From contig CALFCF010000063.1 in NCBI GenBank assembly GCA_937951345.1, forward strand, positions 1 to 64,000: a stretch of DNA of 64,000 nucleotides. The letters are read 5' to 3'. The stretch is from an uncultured Granulosicoccaceae bacterium. Its GTDB lineage: Bacteria; Pseudomonadota; Gammaproteobacteria; Granulosicoccales; Granulosicoccaceae. Of the stretch, positions 46,361-57,891 are shown piece after piece. Under the pieces are notes generated by a model, which saw only the letters and a program-made list of their open reading frames with translations, was not told the DNA's origin and made no database searches. The position numbers and the translations under genes are program-made. Within the stretch, counting starts at the first letter, position 1. Each line of letters starts with the position of its first letter.

Positions 46361-48940
46361 TTGTTCATGCCAAAACAGAAATCCTTCATCGGTGCTTTTT
46401 TCAAATGGGTTTGTATCGCCGGATTGCTGGGTGCACTTTGCATCGTGGGCGTCGGTCTGTATCTGTACAGCAGTGTCGGCCGCGATCTGCCGCCCGTGGA
46501 AACATTGCGTGAAGTGCAGCTGCAAATACCGCTCCGTGTTTACACAAACGATGGTGAATTAATCGCCGAATATGGCGAGCAGCGCCGCGAACCGGTTGCA
46601 ATTGAAGACGTACCTAAAGTGCTAGTCGATGCGATTCTGGCATCTGAAGATGACGGGTTTTATTCGCACCCGGGTGTCAGTGTGAAAGGTCTCGCTCGTG
46701 CCGCGGTTAACCTGATAAAAACCGGTGAGAAGGGTCAGGGTGGTAGTACTATCACTATGCAGGTGGCGCGTAATTTCTTCCTGTCGCGCGAAAAGACTTA
46801 CTCGCGCAAACTCAACGAAATTTTCCTTGCGCTGCGTATAGAGCGTGAGCTCACGAAAGACGATATTCTCGAGCTCTATCTGAATAAAATTTATCTCGGT
46901 AATCGCTCGTATGGTTTCGCTGCAGCATCGCGTGTCTATTACGGTAAACCGATTCAGGATTTGAATCTGGCTGAAGCTGCAATGCTTGCCGGTCTGCCCA
47001 AAGCGCCTTCGCGTTACAACCCGATAATCAACCCGGAGCGTGCGTTGGTACGGCGCAACTATGTATTAAGACGTTTGAAGGAGCTCGACTGGATCGATCA
47101 GTCTCAGTTTAGTGAAACGGTTGATGCGCCGGTAACTGCGAGTCTGCATTTTTCCAAACCTGACGCTGAAGCTCATTATGTTGGTGAGATGGCAAGGGCC
47201 CGTATTAAACAACTTTACGGTGACTACTGGTCAACTGCCGGGCTTCATGTTTACACAACACTTGTCGGCAAAGAGCAACGTGCTGCCAACCAGGCACTTA
47301 GAAATGCATTGTTTGCTTATGAAAAACGTCACGGATTCACTCAGGCACTGGGTAAGCTCGAGTCGGAACAATGGCTGGATTCTGAACTACTCGCTGACGC
47401 GCTCGATGAATTCAATACCTATGGCGGATTGCAACCGGCGGTCAGTATCAGTGTCACGGATACGGATGTCGTTGTGCGCACTGCTGATGGCCAGGATCAT
47501 CTACTCGATTTTGAAACTGACGTTGCCTGGGCGAGAGAACGCCTGGGTATAGATAAGCTAGGTGATGAAATAACGGCGGCCACTGATGTTCTGGAGATCG
47601 GCGATGTCATCAACCTGGTTGACGATGGTACGGGTAAACTAACCATGGTGCAGGAACCCGGAATAGAGGGTGCACTGGTGGCGGTTGACGCGACCAGTGG
47701 ACGTATTCATGCGCTTGTTGGCGGGTTCGATTTCAGGCGTAGTAAGTTTAATCGCGTCACACAGGCGCGACGTCAACCGGGCTCAACCTTCAAGCCGTTT
47801 ATCTATTCGGCTGCGCTTGAAACGGGTGATACGGCTGCGACTATCTACAACGATGCCCCTGTTGTTTTCCATGATGATGCGCTTGAAGGTGAGTGGCGTC
47901 CGCAAAACTACAGCGGCCGTTTTTTCGGTCCTACGCGATTGCGCGAGGCTCTGGTCAAATCGCGTAATCTCGTTTCGATTCGAGTCTTGCGTGAGATCGG
48001 CATTGAATACGCTGTCGATTATGCGCAACGTTTTGGTTTTGAAGAATCAGCAATGCCACCGGATTTGTCGCTCGCGCTCGGCAGTGCGTCGGTAACACCG
48101 CTTGAGATGTCGTCCGCATTTAGTGTGTTTGCCAATCAGGGCTACCGTATAGAACCCTATTTCATCGACAGGATAGAAGACTCCAGGGGCAATGTGGTCT
48201 ACCAGGCGCCTGATGTGCGGTTGTGCGATGACTGCGATCCGGCAACCTACAATCCACTTGCAGAAGAATTGGGTGATCCTGTTGCCGGCGAAAGTGAAGT
48301 CGCCGAGCAAAACGATCAGAGTGACACTGAGTTCGCAGATCTGCAGCATCCGCCGACGCTCGCTTATGTCGACTCGCCGCGCGTTATTGAACCGCGTAAC
48401 GCTTACATCATGCGAAGCATGTTGCAGGAGGTCACATCGCGTGGCACCGGTAAACAAGCTGCTGAGCTTGGACGTGCGGATTTGGGTGGAAAAACCGGTA
48501 CGACGAACAATCAGCTTGATGCGTGGTTTACCGGTTTTGGTGCCGATCTGGTTGCAACTGCCTGGGTAGGGTCTGATGGTTTGACGCCGCTTGGGCGTCG
48601 CGAAGCAGGCGGTAAAGTCGCGCTACCGATGTGGATCGAATTTATGAGCAACGTCTTACCTGACTACACTGAGACCCGGGTAGAAGAGCCCGTAGGTATC
48701 AAAACAGTCCGCATCGATCGTGATACCGGTGAACCTGCTTCGAGTGCCGATGCGCAAACCATGTTGGAGATGTTTTATAGCGAGAACGCACCCGCTGTCA
48801 TTAGTAGCCTCAGCAATAACAGCACCGGTGGCGATACGGGTGGCTCATCGAACGACAACACCAACGTTATTATTCCACGTCAGCCGAGCACACGCGCCGA
48901 GAAGCGTGAAAGCAAGAAAAAGGTAGATAGTATTTTCTGA
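46361..48940 (+). CDS. mrcA: Penicillin-binding protein 1A (bifunctional)
   Basis: 859 residues. Bifunctional peptidoglycan synthase with an N-terminal membrane anchor (about 10-32), glycosyltransferase domain (ASEDDGFYSHPGVSVKGLARA, GGSTITMQVARNFF), an OB-like domain, and transpeptidase motifs RQPGSTFKPFIYSAAL (catalytic Ser), SRN and KTGTTN. AGGAA is 6 bases before TTG 46361 and 12 before ATG 46367, so either may be the start. A Ser/Asn/Gly-rich tail ends the chain. Divergent from pilM, a common order in gammaproteobacteria. Confidence 0.95.
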   Translation: MFMPKQKSFIGAFFKWVCIAGLLGALCIVGVGLYLYSSVGRDLPPVETLREVQLQIPLRVYTNDGELIAEYGEQRREPVAIEDVPKVLVDAILASEDDGFYSHPGVSVKGLARAAVNLIKTGEKGQGGSTITMQVARNFFLSREKTYSRKLNEIFLALRIERELTKDDILELYLNKIYLGNRSYGFAAASRVYYGKPIQDLNLAEAAMLAGLPKAPSRYNPIINPERALVRRNYVLRRLKELDWIDQSQFSETVDAPVTASLHFSKPDAEAHYVGEMARARIKQLYGDYWSTAGLHVYTTLVGKEQRAANQALRNALFAYEKRHGFTQALGKLESEQWLDSELLADALDEFNTYGGLQPAVSISVTDTDVVVRTADGQDHLLDFETDVAWARERLGIDKLGDEITAATDVLEIGDVINLVDDGTGKLTMVQEPGIEGALVAVDATSGRIHALVGGFDFRRSKFNRVTQARRQPGSTFKPFIYSAALETGDTAATIYNDAPVVFHDDALEGEWRPQNYSGRFFGPTRLREALVKSRNLVSIRVLREIGIEYAVDYAQRFGFEESAMPPDLSLALGSASVTPLEMSSAFSVFANQGYRIEPYFIDRIEDSRGNVVYQAPDVRLCDDCDPATYNPLAEELGDPVAGESEVAEQNDQSDTEFADLQHPPTLAYVDSPRVIEPRNAYIMRSMLQEVTSRGTGKQAAELGRADLGGKTGTTNNQLDAWFTGFGADLVATAWVGSDGLTPLGRREAGGKVALPMWIEFMSNVLPDYTETRVEEPVGIKTVRIDRDTGEPASSADAQTMLEMFYSENAPAVISSLSNNSTGGDTGGSSNDNTNVIIPRQPSTRAEKRESKKKVDSIF

Positions 48941-49037
48941 TGCAGGGAGCGGGAGCCAGTCTCAATTTTTCCCGTCCCCCGGGCTTTTTTGTGATAAGCC
49001 TGGTTATATTGTTTAATCGACGTGCTCGTTGAAATTG

Positions 49038-50591
<1,554 letters not shown>

Positions 50592-50622
50592 TCACTACCT
50601 ATTTTCATCAACAGTCCTTTGC

Positions 50623-51093
50623 TTACGAACTCAAAAGTGATTTAACGGCTGCGCTGACATCCGCCATATCTGCTTTGCCTTGCAGTTTGGGTTTGAGCAT
50701 GGCCATAACTTTACCCATGTCTTTGACAGAGCTCGCGCCGGTCGATGCGATGCACTCTTTGACATGTCCTTCAATTTCCTCTGCCGACATCGCTTCCGGC
50801 ATGTATTCACGGATCAGTTCTGATTCTGTTTCTTCTTTCACCAACAAATCATCACGTCCTGCTTCGCGGTATTGAGTGATCGATTCTTTGCGCTGCTTCA
50901 GCATCTTTTCAAGCACTGCAATGGTGGCATCCTCGTCAAGTTCCTGCTGGTCGTCCACTTCGCGCTGCTTTATCGCAGCAGATACCAACCGCAGTGTAGC
51001 CAGCCGTTCCCGATCCCGGGCCTTCATCGCAACCTTGATATCGTCAAGTATTCGGGTCCGTGTTGTGGACGCTGATGAGCTATCGTTTGACAT
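50623..51093 (-). CDS. GatB/YqeY-domain protein
   Basis: 156 residues from ATG 51093; the frame continues upstream to 51225 but the added residues are not conserved-looking. It matches the YqeY family, which resembles the tail domain of GatB: RILDDIKVAMKARDRERLATLR, then KQREVDDQQEL and MPEAMSAEEIE, ending KADMADVSAAVKSLL. YqeY is often found next to rpsU and dnaG; here rpsU is upstream but dnaG is absent. A role in amidotransferase or tRNA-linked functions is inferred only. Confidence 0.92.
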   Translation of the reverse strand: MSNDSSSASTTRTRILDDIKVAMKARDRERLATLRLVSAAIKQREVDDQQELDEDATIAVLEKMLKQRKESITQYREAGRDDLLVKEETESELIREYMPEAMSAEEIEGHVKECIASTGASSVKDMGKVMAMLKPKLQGKADMADVSAAVKSLLSS

Positions 51094-51571
51094 CGTCACC
51101 TGTACGTTGAGATTTCGGAATTGAATGTACACCCGTGAGCTGAAAGCCGCGATACGGATGTTGAATATGCTAACTGTCTTGGTGCCAGGCTGATTAAGAC
51201 AACCTTTGGGTTGTAGCCGTGACACCGACTCTGGCTGTGCATTTTACGTCAAAGTGGCAAGTAGCGTACGGGCTTGGTCCGCGAAGCGGCGCAGAGCTTC
51301 AGCTTCACTATGCCAATTGATACCAATCAGTCGGTATCGACGCGATAGCTTACTGTGATAACCAGGCCGGGAACGCTACAGAATAGTCGGGCTCTGGATC
51401 TGGTGCCCGGCTGCGCGGGTACTCATGTAATCCGACATTCTGCCACCTATCCGATTCGGGTAAGAATTCGGGTAAGTAGGAAGTCTTTGAGGTGAAATCC
51501 GGTAAGCGGTAAGAAATCGCTATCTGATTCGCTATCTGATTTAATCGAATGTGATCAAAATCGGGGCGAAA
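51094..51571. other. Intergenic region between rpsU and yqeY
   Basis: 478 bases with no gene I can support. Notable small repeats: a directly repeated GCTATCTGATT (51520-51541) and two TTCGGGTAAG units (about 51467-51477). No terminator or RNA gene is clear. The distance is larger than usual for rpsU-yqeY. Confidence 0.5.
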
Positions 51572-51787
51572 TCAGTACATACGCACGCGACGGGCGTTTT
51601 CCTTGGCAAGCTTTTTCTGGTGGCGTTTTACCGCAGCAGCGGCTTTACGCTTACGTTCGGCGGTCGGTTTCTCGTAGAATTCCCGACGTCTGGTCTCTGT
51701 CAGGACGCCGGCCTTCTCACACGCACGCTTAAAGCGACGTAAGGCCATTTCAAAGGGTTCGTTTTCTTTGACACGTACTACGGGCAT
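51572..51787 (-). CDS. rpsU: 30S ribosomal protein S21
   Basis: 71 residues: [20 protein letters not shown], then [23 protein letters not shown], very basic and of standard length. S21 helps 30S subunits base-pair with mRNA leaders. A good promoter lies just upstream. Commonly followed by yqeY, dnaG and rpoD; here only yqeY remains nearby. Confidence 0.98.
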   Translation of the reverse strand: MPVVRVKENEPFEMALRRFKRACEKAGVLTETRRREFYEKPTAERKRKAAAAVKRHQKKLAKENARRVRMY

Positions 51788-51825
51788 TTGAGATTTCCGG
51801 AATTTTTTATTCGACCGAGCCGGCT

Positions 51826-51854
51826 AGTATACACTAGCATTGGAATAACACCAA
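51826..51854 (-). promoter_or_regulatory. Sigma-70 promoter for rpsU
   Basis: On the minus strand, -35 TTGGTG (51849-51854) and -10 TATACT (51826-51831) are separated by 17 bp. The expected start is about 30 bases before the rpsU ATG. Confidence 0.65.
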
Positions 51855-51873
51855 GCAAGACACGACCCAGGTA

Positions 51874-52497
51874 GTGTCTGGGTTTATAGGCAACCTGATT
51901 GATGCAGTCGCAGCTACGCACGTTCGCGGCTGTACTCATTTCTGCACCGAACATATCAAAGGAGAACACGAGGACCAGACAGTTTGGAAAGGTAATGTGG
52001 AGGTATTCCAGCTAGACGGGCATCCAGAGGCAAATGTAGGTTACGGAGAGGGGGTGGAAGAATATGGCGGAGCGGTTAAATACATCGGCATATTGCAGGT
52101 GCCGCCGTTTGAAGCTGCAGTAACGACAGCCAAAGCGGTTATTGCTAGTAGACTGTTTTGGTTAGCCTCTTGGCAGCAATCGCGGAGCAATAAAATGGGG
52201 TTTGGTGTTTTTCATGGAGTCATGGCGGCAAAAGTCCGTGAGCTGAAGGAAAAGGCAAGACTCGATAAAAAAAACGGAGGAGTTGAATTCGCAGATGAGC
52301 GCAGATTAGATGATTATGATGGGCTCGACGCGCCCCGACGTACGGAAAAACCGCCCACTCTTTACCAAAAGATCGGGCACAATTTGTTGATATTGCTAAC
52401 AGTCGCGATGGCAACAGGAATGGGGTATTTGATTTATCTGGCTTGGCACACTGAACCGAACCCTGATCCTCCTCGGTATGAAATCCCGGATGAGTAG
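51874..52497 (+). CDS. Hypothetical protein with C-terminal membrane helix
   Basis: 207 residues from GTG 51874. The N-terminal half (about 36-95) holds VWKGNVEVFQLDGHPEANVGYG followed by KYIGILQVPPFEAAVTTAKAVIA, a pattern I recall from small conserved proteins of unknown function in alphaproteobacteria and others. The second half is charged (VRELKEKARLDKKNGG) and ends with one transmembrane helix (about 165-187) and an acidic tail. The exact start is unsure: an AAAGGAG near 51958 has no start codon behind it. Divergent from rpsU. Function unknown. Confidence 0.65.
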   Translation: MSGFIGNLIDAVAATHVRGCTHFCTEHIKGEHEDQTVWKGNVEVFQLDGHPEANVGYGEGVEEYGGAVKYIGILQVPPFEAAVTTAKAVIASRLFWLASWQQSRSNKMGFGVFHGVMAAKVRELKEKARLDKKNGGVEFADERRLDDYDGLDAPRRTEKPPTLYQKIGHNLLILLTVAMATGMGYLIYLAWHTEPNPDPPRYEIPDE

Positions 52498-52620
52498 GTA
52501 CGACACGGGCGTTCAATAGTTTCTCAAAACATTACCTTTACCCAAAATCTTTCACACAAAATCTATTGCGATCGGCTGCCGGTACTGGCTGCTAATCGAT
52601 GCAACAACAATATTCTTCCA

Positions 52621-53700
52621 ATGTTGGTAATCGGTGTCGAATCCTCCTGCGATGAAACCGCTGTTGCGCTATACGACAGCGAACAAGGGTTGGTTGGTCA
52701 TCTGGTGCATAGCCAGATAGATCTGCATGCCGCCTACGGTGGCGTGGTGCCTGAGCTGGCGTCGCGGGATCACATCCAGCGTTTGATCCCACTGCTGCGT
52801 CAGTTGCTGAATGATTCCGGGCACACGCTCTCACAGATTGGCGGCGTGGCCTACACCAGCGGCCCCGGACTTGCCGGTGCGCTGTTAACCGGAGCGGTGT
52901 ATGCGCGCGCTCTGGCGTGGGCGCTGGAGGTGCCCGCATTGGCTGTGCATCATATGGAAGGCCATCTTCTGGCGCCTATGCTGGAGTCCAACACACCGCA
53001 GCCCCCATTTGTTTGCCTGCTGGTATCGGGGGGACATTCCCAGTTGATTCGTGTCGATGCCATTGGCGCGTACACGTTTCTCGGTGACACGCTTGATGAT
53101 GCCGCGGGCGAAGCCTTTGATAAAACGGCCAAGGTGCTCGGTCTACCCTATCCGGGAGGGCCGCATTTGTCCCGTCTGGCAGAAAATGGTGATGCAACAG
53201 CCTTTGATTTGCCCCGTCCCATGACGGATCGCGCCGGGCTTGATTTCAGTTTCAGTGGTCTTAAAACGGCAGTTATGACAACCTGGAACCGCCTGTCGCA
53301 GCAACCGATGAGTGACGCTGAACTAGATAAATTGCGCGCTGATCTGGCCGCATCGTTTCAAGCTGCGATTGTTGATACCTTGCGCATCAAGTGTGAGCGG
53401 GCCTTGCGACAGGAAGGTCTTGATTGCCTCGTCATCAGTGGCGGGGTCAGTGCCAATCGCCACTTACGCACCAGCTTCGATGAACATTTTTCGAACACGA
53501 CAATCTCTGCGGGAAGCACGGGTGGTGCATCGACGGTAGACGTGGTTTATCCGTCGCTTGAATTCTGTACGGACAACGCGGCAATGATTGCATTGGTCGG
53601 CAGCCTGCGTCTTACTGCGGGGGAGCAGTCGGGCTCGGATATAACAGTACGGCCGCGCTGGCCGTTGTCTGAGCTGTGTTGCCCCGGTGCCAATGCCTGA
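52621..53700 (+). CDS. tsaD: tRNA N6-adenosine threonylcarbamoyltransferase
   Basis: Transfers threonylcarbamoyl to A37 of tRNA (t6A). ASKHA-fold ATPase/metalloprotein: [32 protein letters not shown], metal-binding His residues in [23 protein letters not shown] and the [15 protein letters not shown] motif. 359 residues, somewhat longer than E. coli (337). No strong ribosome binding site precedes ATG 52621. Its product feeds TcdA (23171). Converges on plsY. Confidence 0.97.
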   Translation: MLVIGVESSCDETAVALYDSEQGLVGHLVHSQIDLHAAYGGVVPELASRDHIQRLIPLLRQLLNDSGHTLSQIGGVAYTSGPGLAGALLTGAVYARALAWALEVPALAVHHMEGHLLAPMLESNTPQPPFVCLLVSGGHSQLIRVDAIGAYTFLGDTLDDAAGEAFDKTAKVLGLPYPGGPHLSRLAENGDATAFDLPRPMTDRAGLDFSFSGLKTAVMTTWNRLSQQPMSDAELDKLRADLAASFQAAIVDTLRIKCERALRQEGLDCLVISGGVSANRHLRTSFDEHFSNTTISAGSTGGASTVDVVYPSLEFCTDNAAMIALVGSLRLTAGEQSGSDITVRPRWPLSELCCPGANA

Positions 53701-53717
53701 AGGCTGTGGCGGTTAAG

Positions 53718-54341
53718 CTAAAGAGGTGTCTTCTTTTTACCAACCCGTGGTTCAGTTCCTTTAAGCAAGCGTGCGATATTTTCGCGATGCCGCCAGAACA
53801 ACAAGATGCTGATCAACAGAAATACCATCGCCACCGGCGACAGACCGGCTAGCAGCAGCAGGGGCGGTATGGCGGCAAACGTGACAAGTGCTGACAGCGA
53901 TGAAATTCGGGTTAGCAGACAGGTTGCCAGCCAGAAGGCAATCGCCAGCAACCCGGTAATCCAGTGGGTGCCAATAATGGCGCCGAGCCCTGTCGCCACA
54001 CCTTTTCCGCCACGAAAACCGAAATACAGGGGGTACATATGACCAATCACTGCCATCAGGCCGGCCACCGCAACCCAGAACAGTGAGACCCCTGCCAACT
54101 GTGCTGCGACAGTTGCGATGACCCCTTTCAGCATGTCGCCCACCAGAGTGAGTGCGGCCGGTTTTTTACCACCGAGACGCAGTACGTTAGTTGCACCGGC
54201 GTTTTGTGATCCTGATTCACGCGGATCAGGTAAACCAGACACGCGACAGACGATAACAGCACTGGACAGTGAGCCAAGCGCATAGCCAAATACACCCAGC
54301 AACAGACCGGCCACGAGGCCGTCTGTGATCATCGATAACAT
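53718..54341 (-). CDS. plsY: Acyl-phosphate:glycerol-3-phosphate acyltransferase
   Basis: 207-residue multi-pass membrane enzyme using acyl-phosphate to make lysophosphatidate. Conserved motifs are GSLSSAVIVCR, the phosphate-binding GSQNAGATNVLRLGGKKPAAL, LVGDMLKG and FRGGKGVATGLGAI. Adjacent and convergent to tsaD, a frequent pairing in gammaproteobacteria. Confidence 0.96.
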   Translation of the reverse strand: MLSMITDGLVAGLLLGVFGYALGSLSSAVIVCRVSGLPDPRESGSQNAGATNVLRLGGKKPAALTLVGDMLKGVIATVAAQLAGVSLFWVAVAGLMAVIGHMYPLYFGFRGGKGVATGLGAIIGTHWITGLLAIAFWLATCLLTRISSLSALVTFAAIPPLLLLAGLSPVAMVFLLISILLFWRHRENIARLLKGTEPRVGKKKTPL

Positions 54342-54419
54342 AGCGTTGTATCCTGATTAGCCGGCTAACCAAGCCGGTCAGATTTTGAAACGTCGACTGC
54401 TAACCAAAACGAAAGCGAC

Positions 54420-55409
54420 ATGCCACAAGGCGCGAGCCAGACAGAATTTGATGTGCCGGACAGCCATGCAGTCTGCACGTTGCATGAGCGACTGGCAAAT
54501 GCACCCGGCAAGCCGGATTACGCTCCATGTGACCGTGACGGTGCGTGGGATCATTCGACAGTACCGCGGCTTCTGACGTCGCGGCTGCTTGATCGCCTCG
54601 ATACGCTGACAATAAAGCCGCACTGTGTGCTGGATCTGGGTTGCAACAGCCGGGAGCGCCTACAGGGATTGCATGAACGCTACCCAAGGGCAACGGTTAT
54701 CGGGATTGGCTGGTCCGTTAGTCAGCTGCGCAGGTGCGGTTTGCGTGCTCCATCACGCACCCGGGGTCTTTTCGGTCGGTGGGTCAGCGGGCTCACGGCG
54801 CGTCTGACAGGAGCCACAGCAGAACACAGCGTGCTGCTGAGTGCGGCGCCGGATCATTTGCCGCTTGCTGATGCCTCCGTTGATCTTGTTATTGCTGATC
54901 AGCTGCTACCGTGGTGCGAGAATCCGTCGTCTGTTTTCGCTGAAGTCCTCAGAGTATTAAAACCGGGGGGTGCATTCTTCTGGAGCAGTGCCGGCCCGGA
55001 CACCCTCGGTGAATATCGTCGGCAGTGGCAAACGATTGACACGTATGCGCATGTCTGGGGCTTGCGCGATATGCATGATTTGGGTGACGACATGCTACGC
55101 AGCGGTTTTAGTGCCCCCGTTATTGATCGTGAAAACCTGACTATCAACTATGCATCCGTCAGTGATTTGATCAACGATCTGCGAGGTAATTCGCTGGTTA
55201 ATATCGCTGCGGGCAGGCGTCGTGGCCTGATGTCTCCAGGTGTTCAACAGCGTTTGCTTCGGGCAGCTGCTGCCGATTATGTCGCCACCTTTGAACTGAT
55301 CCAGGGCCATGGTTGGAAAAGCGAAACGCCCGTGCGGCCGGCAGCTGCCGGTGGTGGAGCAGAAGTGTTTGTACCTGTTGATGCGATCGAGCGGCTGGCA
55401 CGAGAGTGA
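54420..55409 (+). CDS. BioC-like class I SAM methyltransferase
   Basis: 329 residues. SAM-binding motif VLDLGCNSRERLQGL (Asn-Ser-Arg replaces the common Gly-Thr-Gly), VIGIGWSVSQL for motif II, LVIADQLLPWCENPSSVFAEVLRVLKPGG for motif IV-V. The region around GGAFFWSSAGPDTLGE and FSAPVIDRENLTINY resembles the malonyl-ACP O-methyltransferase BioC of biotin synthesis, and the divergent motif I occurs in some of them. Other bio genes are not in the window, so the substrate is unproven. Confidence 0.75.
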   Translation: MPQGASQTEFDVPDSHAVCTLHERLANAPGKPDYAPCDRDGAWDHSTVPRLLTSRLLDRLDTLTIKPHCVLDLGCNSRERLQGLHERYPRATVIGIGWSVSQLRRCGLRAPSRTRGLFGRWVSGLTARLTGATAEHSVLLSAAPDHLPLADASVDLVIADQLLPWCENPSSVFAEVLRVLKPGGAFFWSSAGPDTLGEYRRQWQTIDTYAHVWGLRDMHDLGDDMLRSGFSAPVIDRENLTINYASVSDLINDLRGNSLVNIAAGRRRGLMSPGVQQRLLRAAAADYVATFELIQGHGWKSETPVRPAAAGGGAEVFVPVDAIERLARE

Positions 55410-55767
55410 TTGATGACGCTTGATGCGGCTTAGACCGGTTAATCGGACGGCCTGGGTATCTGATATCCAGCGTTTTTGTTGCATAATTGACCGCGTAACA
55501 GTGTTATCGCGTTGCAGACGCATCTAATTGGTTATACTTCCGCCTCCAGTTTGCTGCTGACACCGAACGGATCTGTTGTTTGCTAGTGAATATTTTGCTC
55601 ATAAACATTATTTTGCGATGCACAAACCGCGTCGATTCCAAAATTAAAATATTATCCGGATGGTGAAAACCTTTTTGGTATTTCTGTTGTATAGAGACCT
55701 ATGAATGTCTCACTGCTATTGAGCGGTTTGACGTACACGAGCTATCATTTGCATAGAGAGAAAGTGT
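55410..55767. other. Intergenic region before the DUF2244 gene
   Basis: 358 bases without a gene. A TATACT -10-like sequence (55534-55539) is preceded by TTGCAG at only 15-bp spacing, so no reliable promoter can be named. No terminator is clear. Confidence 0.45.
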
Positions 55768-56307
55768 TTGATTCGCAAGATCGAATCACCGGCACATTCG
55801 ACGGGCGGATCAAACCTTACCGATCCTGATGCCGGTAGTGCTGAACCGCTACAGTCGGCTGTCGATTCGATGACGACACTGGTTGTCAGCCCGAATTTAT
55901 CCATGAGTTGGCGAGCCAATATGGTGCTTGCCGGGATAATCGCGGTTATCTGTTTGGGCACTGCAATGGTCTGGGCCTGGTTCGGATTTTGGGTCGTGCT
56001 GCCGTTCGCCGGAGCAGAAGTCATTTTCGTGACCGCCTGTTTGTATTTGACGGTTCGAAAACTCACTGTCAAAGAGGTGATCACGATCACCAGCGACGAG
56101 GTTCGCGTTGAATGGGGGCGCACGGGCCCGTTGCAGTCGATCAAGCTGCCGAGGCATTGGACGAAGTTGATCTACCGGTGCTCTGACAGTCCAATGGAAG
56201 TGGGTGAACTCATGGTCCGGGCCTATGGTAAGAGCTATGCACTCGGCAGTGCGCTCGGCAGGCAGGAGAAGAAAGAGTTGTACACCGAGCTCAATAAATT
56301 GATTTGA
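55768..56307 (+). CDS. DUF2244 membrane protein
   Basis: 179 residues from TTG 55768, preceded by GAGAGAAAG; ATG 55870 is an alternative (145 residues). Two transmembrane helices (about 50-95) are followed by a DUF2244 pattern, including LTVRKLTVKEVITITSDEVRVEWGR and the C-terminal YGKSYALGSALGRQEKKELY. DUF2244 genes are often beside cytochrome oxidase operons, as here (coxB is 327 bases on). Function unknown, but a role in oxidase biogenesis or membrane homeostasis fits. Confidence 0.88.
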   Translation: MIRKIESPAHSTGGSNLTDPDAGSAEPLQSAVDSMTTLVVSPNLSMSWRANMVLAGIIAVICLGTAMVWAWFGFWVVLPFAGAEVIFVTACLYLTVRKLTVKEVITITSDEVRVEWGRTGPLQSIKLPRHWTKLIYRCSDSPMEVGELMVRAYGKSYALGSALGRQEKKELYTELNKLI

Positions 56308-56634
56308 ATTGATTTGATTTGTATTGATTTTTAAGTGATTTGAATTTGAAAAATATCCCGTAGCCGGTTCGGTATGCAAGCTTGTAAACGGGATGTCGAA
56401 CTGCTTGTATGACGTGCAGCCAACCTCAGGCCTTGACGGTAATTAGGATTTAAGGCCGGAAAGCTGAAAACAAAAAGTTGAAATTAGAAAGCTGTAAATG
56501 GATTACAGCGTAAAGCGGCAGGAAAGAATTTGGTTTCGCGTGGTTTGTATTCGCATTGCACCGAGCATTTAGTGTGCGTAGTGACAAGCAAAGCGAAACA
56601 GCAATAGATTTCATTTATGTCTGGAGATAACTAC
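56308..56634. other. Leader region of the cox operon
   Basis: 327 bases without a gene. The first part is A/T-rich and repetitive (variants of GATTTGAATT at 56303-56350). A GGAG sequence sits 8 bases before the chosen coxB start. No well-formed promoter could be assigned. Confidence 0.45.
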
Positions 56635-57891
56635 ATGTCTTGCAGCACCCGGAGTGTGATTGCGCGACTGGCAGCGTTGATTGCACTTTTATGTGTCCTG
56701 CCTGCAGCCTATGCAGGTTATGGTGACGCGCTCAATATGCCGGTCGGGGTTACCGAAGTCAGTCGTGAGGTGTACGGGTTACATATGCTGATCTTTAAGA
56801 TCTGCGTGGTAATCGGTGCTGTGGTTTTCGGTGTGATGATTTATTCAATGATCTATCACCGTAAATCACGCGGTGCAAAACCAGCGACATTCCACGAAAG
56901 TACGACAGCGGAAATTGTCTGGACAGTCACGCCGTTTGTCATACTGCTGTTTATGGCCTGGCCTGCAGCGAAAGTGCTGATCAAGATGGAAGATTTCTCT
57001 GACTCGGAAATGACCGTCAAGATCACCGGCTTCCAGTGGCGCTGGCATTACGACTACATTGAAGAAGGTGTCGATTACTTCAGTCAGTTGCATCCGCAGC
57101 ACAACGAAGCAAGACAGTTGGGTTCGGACACTGATCTTGCTCAGTTCGACAACTACATTAAAGAAGTCGATAACCCGCTGATCCTGCCGGTCGGTAAAAA
57201 GATTCGCTTCCTGCACACTGCGGCTGATGTTATTCACGCCTGGTGGGTGCCGGATCTAGCCGTCAAAAAGGATTCCATTCCCGGCTTCATCAACGAAAAC
57301 TGGGCCTTGATTGAAGAGCCCGGCATTTACAGAGGTAAGTGTGCGGAACTCTGTGGACGTGACCACGGGTTTATGCCCATCGTTGTTAAAGCTGTCCCGC
57401 AGGAAGAATACGATGCCTTTATCGCTGAGAAAAAGGCTGCTGGTCAGTCAGCGCACAATGAGACGACGCGACAATGGGATCGTGCTGAGCTGGTTGCACG
57501 CGGTGAAGAGGTTTACAACCGTAACTGCATGGGTTGCCACCAGCAGAACGGTCAGGGTATTCCCGGCATGTTCCCACCGATTGCCGGAAGTGATGTTGCG
57601 ACCGGCGACATCGTCGCGCATTTGAAAACCGTACTGAACGGCGTCGACGGCACTGCGATGCAAGCCTATGGCACGTTGTTGTCCGACGTTGAGTTGGCCT
57701 CAGTTATTACTTATCAGCGTAATTCGCTGGGTAACGCCATTGGTGATGTCATGCAGCCTTACTTTGTCGGTCAGGTACGCGATGGTACTTCAGACAGTGC
57801 GCCGATCGCATCGGCACAGGCTGATGAAATAGATTTCCTTAAGATTGACGACGCTTCAACCGAGAGTGAAGCAGGGGTAGACAAGCTATGA
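56635..57891 (+). CDS. coxB: Cytochrome c oxidase subunit II with fused cytochrome c domain
   Basis: 418 residues from ATG 56635, which has TCTGGAGA at good distance (an ATG at 56617 is also open). Signal peptide ending AAYA, two membrane helices, then the CuA domain: VIHAWWVPDLAVKKDSIPG and the ligand set CAELCGRDHGFM. A linker of about 30 residues leads to a cytochrome c domain with the haem motif CMGCH and a distal Met region (FPPIAGSD). This makes the enzyme caa3-type: electrons enter through the fused haem c. First gene of the cox operon. Confidence 0.96.
   Translation: MSCSTRSVIARLAALIALLCVLPAAYAGYGDALNMPVGVTEVSREVYGLHMLIFKICVVIGAVVFGVMIYSMIYHRKSRGAKPATFHESTTAEIVWTVTPFVILLFMAWPAAKVLIKMEDFSDSEMTVKITGFQWRWHYDYIEEGVDYFSQLHPQHNEARQLGSDTDLAQFDNYIKEVDNPLILPVGKKIRFLHTAADVIHAWWVPDLAVKKDSIPGFINENWALIEEPGIYRGKCAELCGRDHGFMPIVVKAVPQEEYDAFIAEKKAAGQSAHNETTRQWDRAELVARGEEVYNRNCMGCHQQNGQGIPGMFPPIAGSDVATGDIVAHLKTVLNGVDGTAMQAYGTLLSDVELASVITYQRNSLGNAIGDVMQPYFVGQVRDGTSDSAPIASAQADEIDFLKIDDASTESEAGVDKL

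Noticed and set aside
48955..49000. Terminator after mrcA
   Set aside because: A T-run follows CCCCCGGGC, but I could not build a clean stem; the evidence is too thin.
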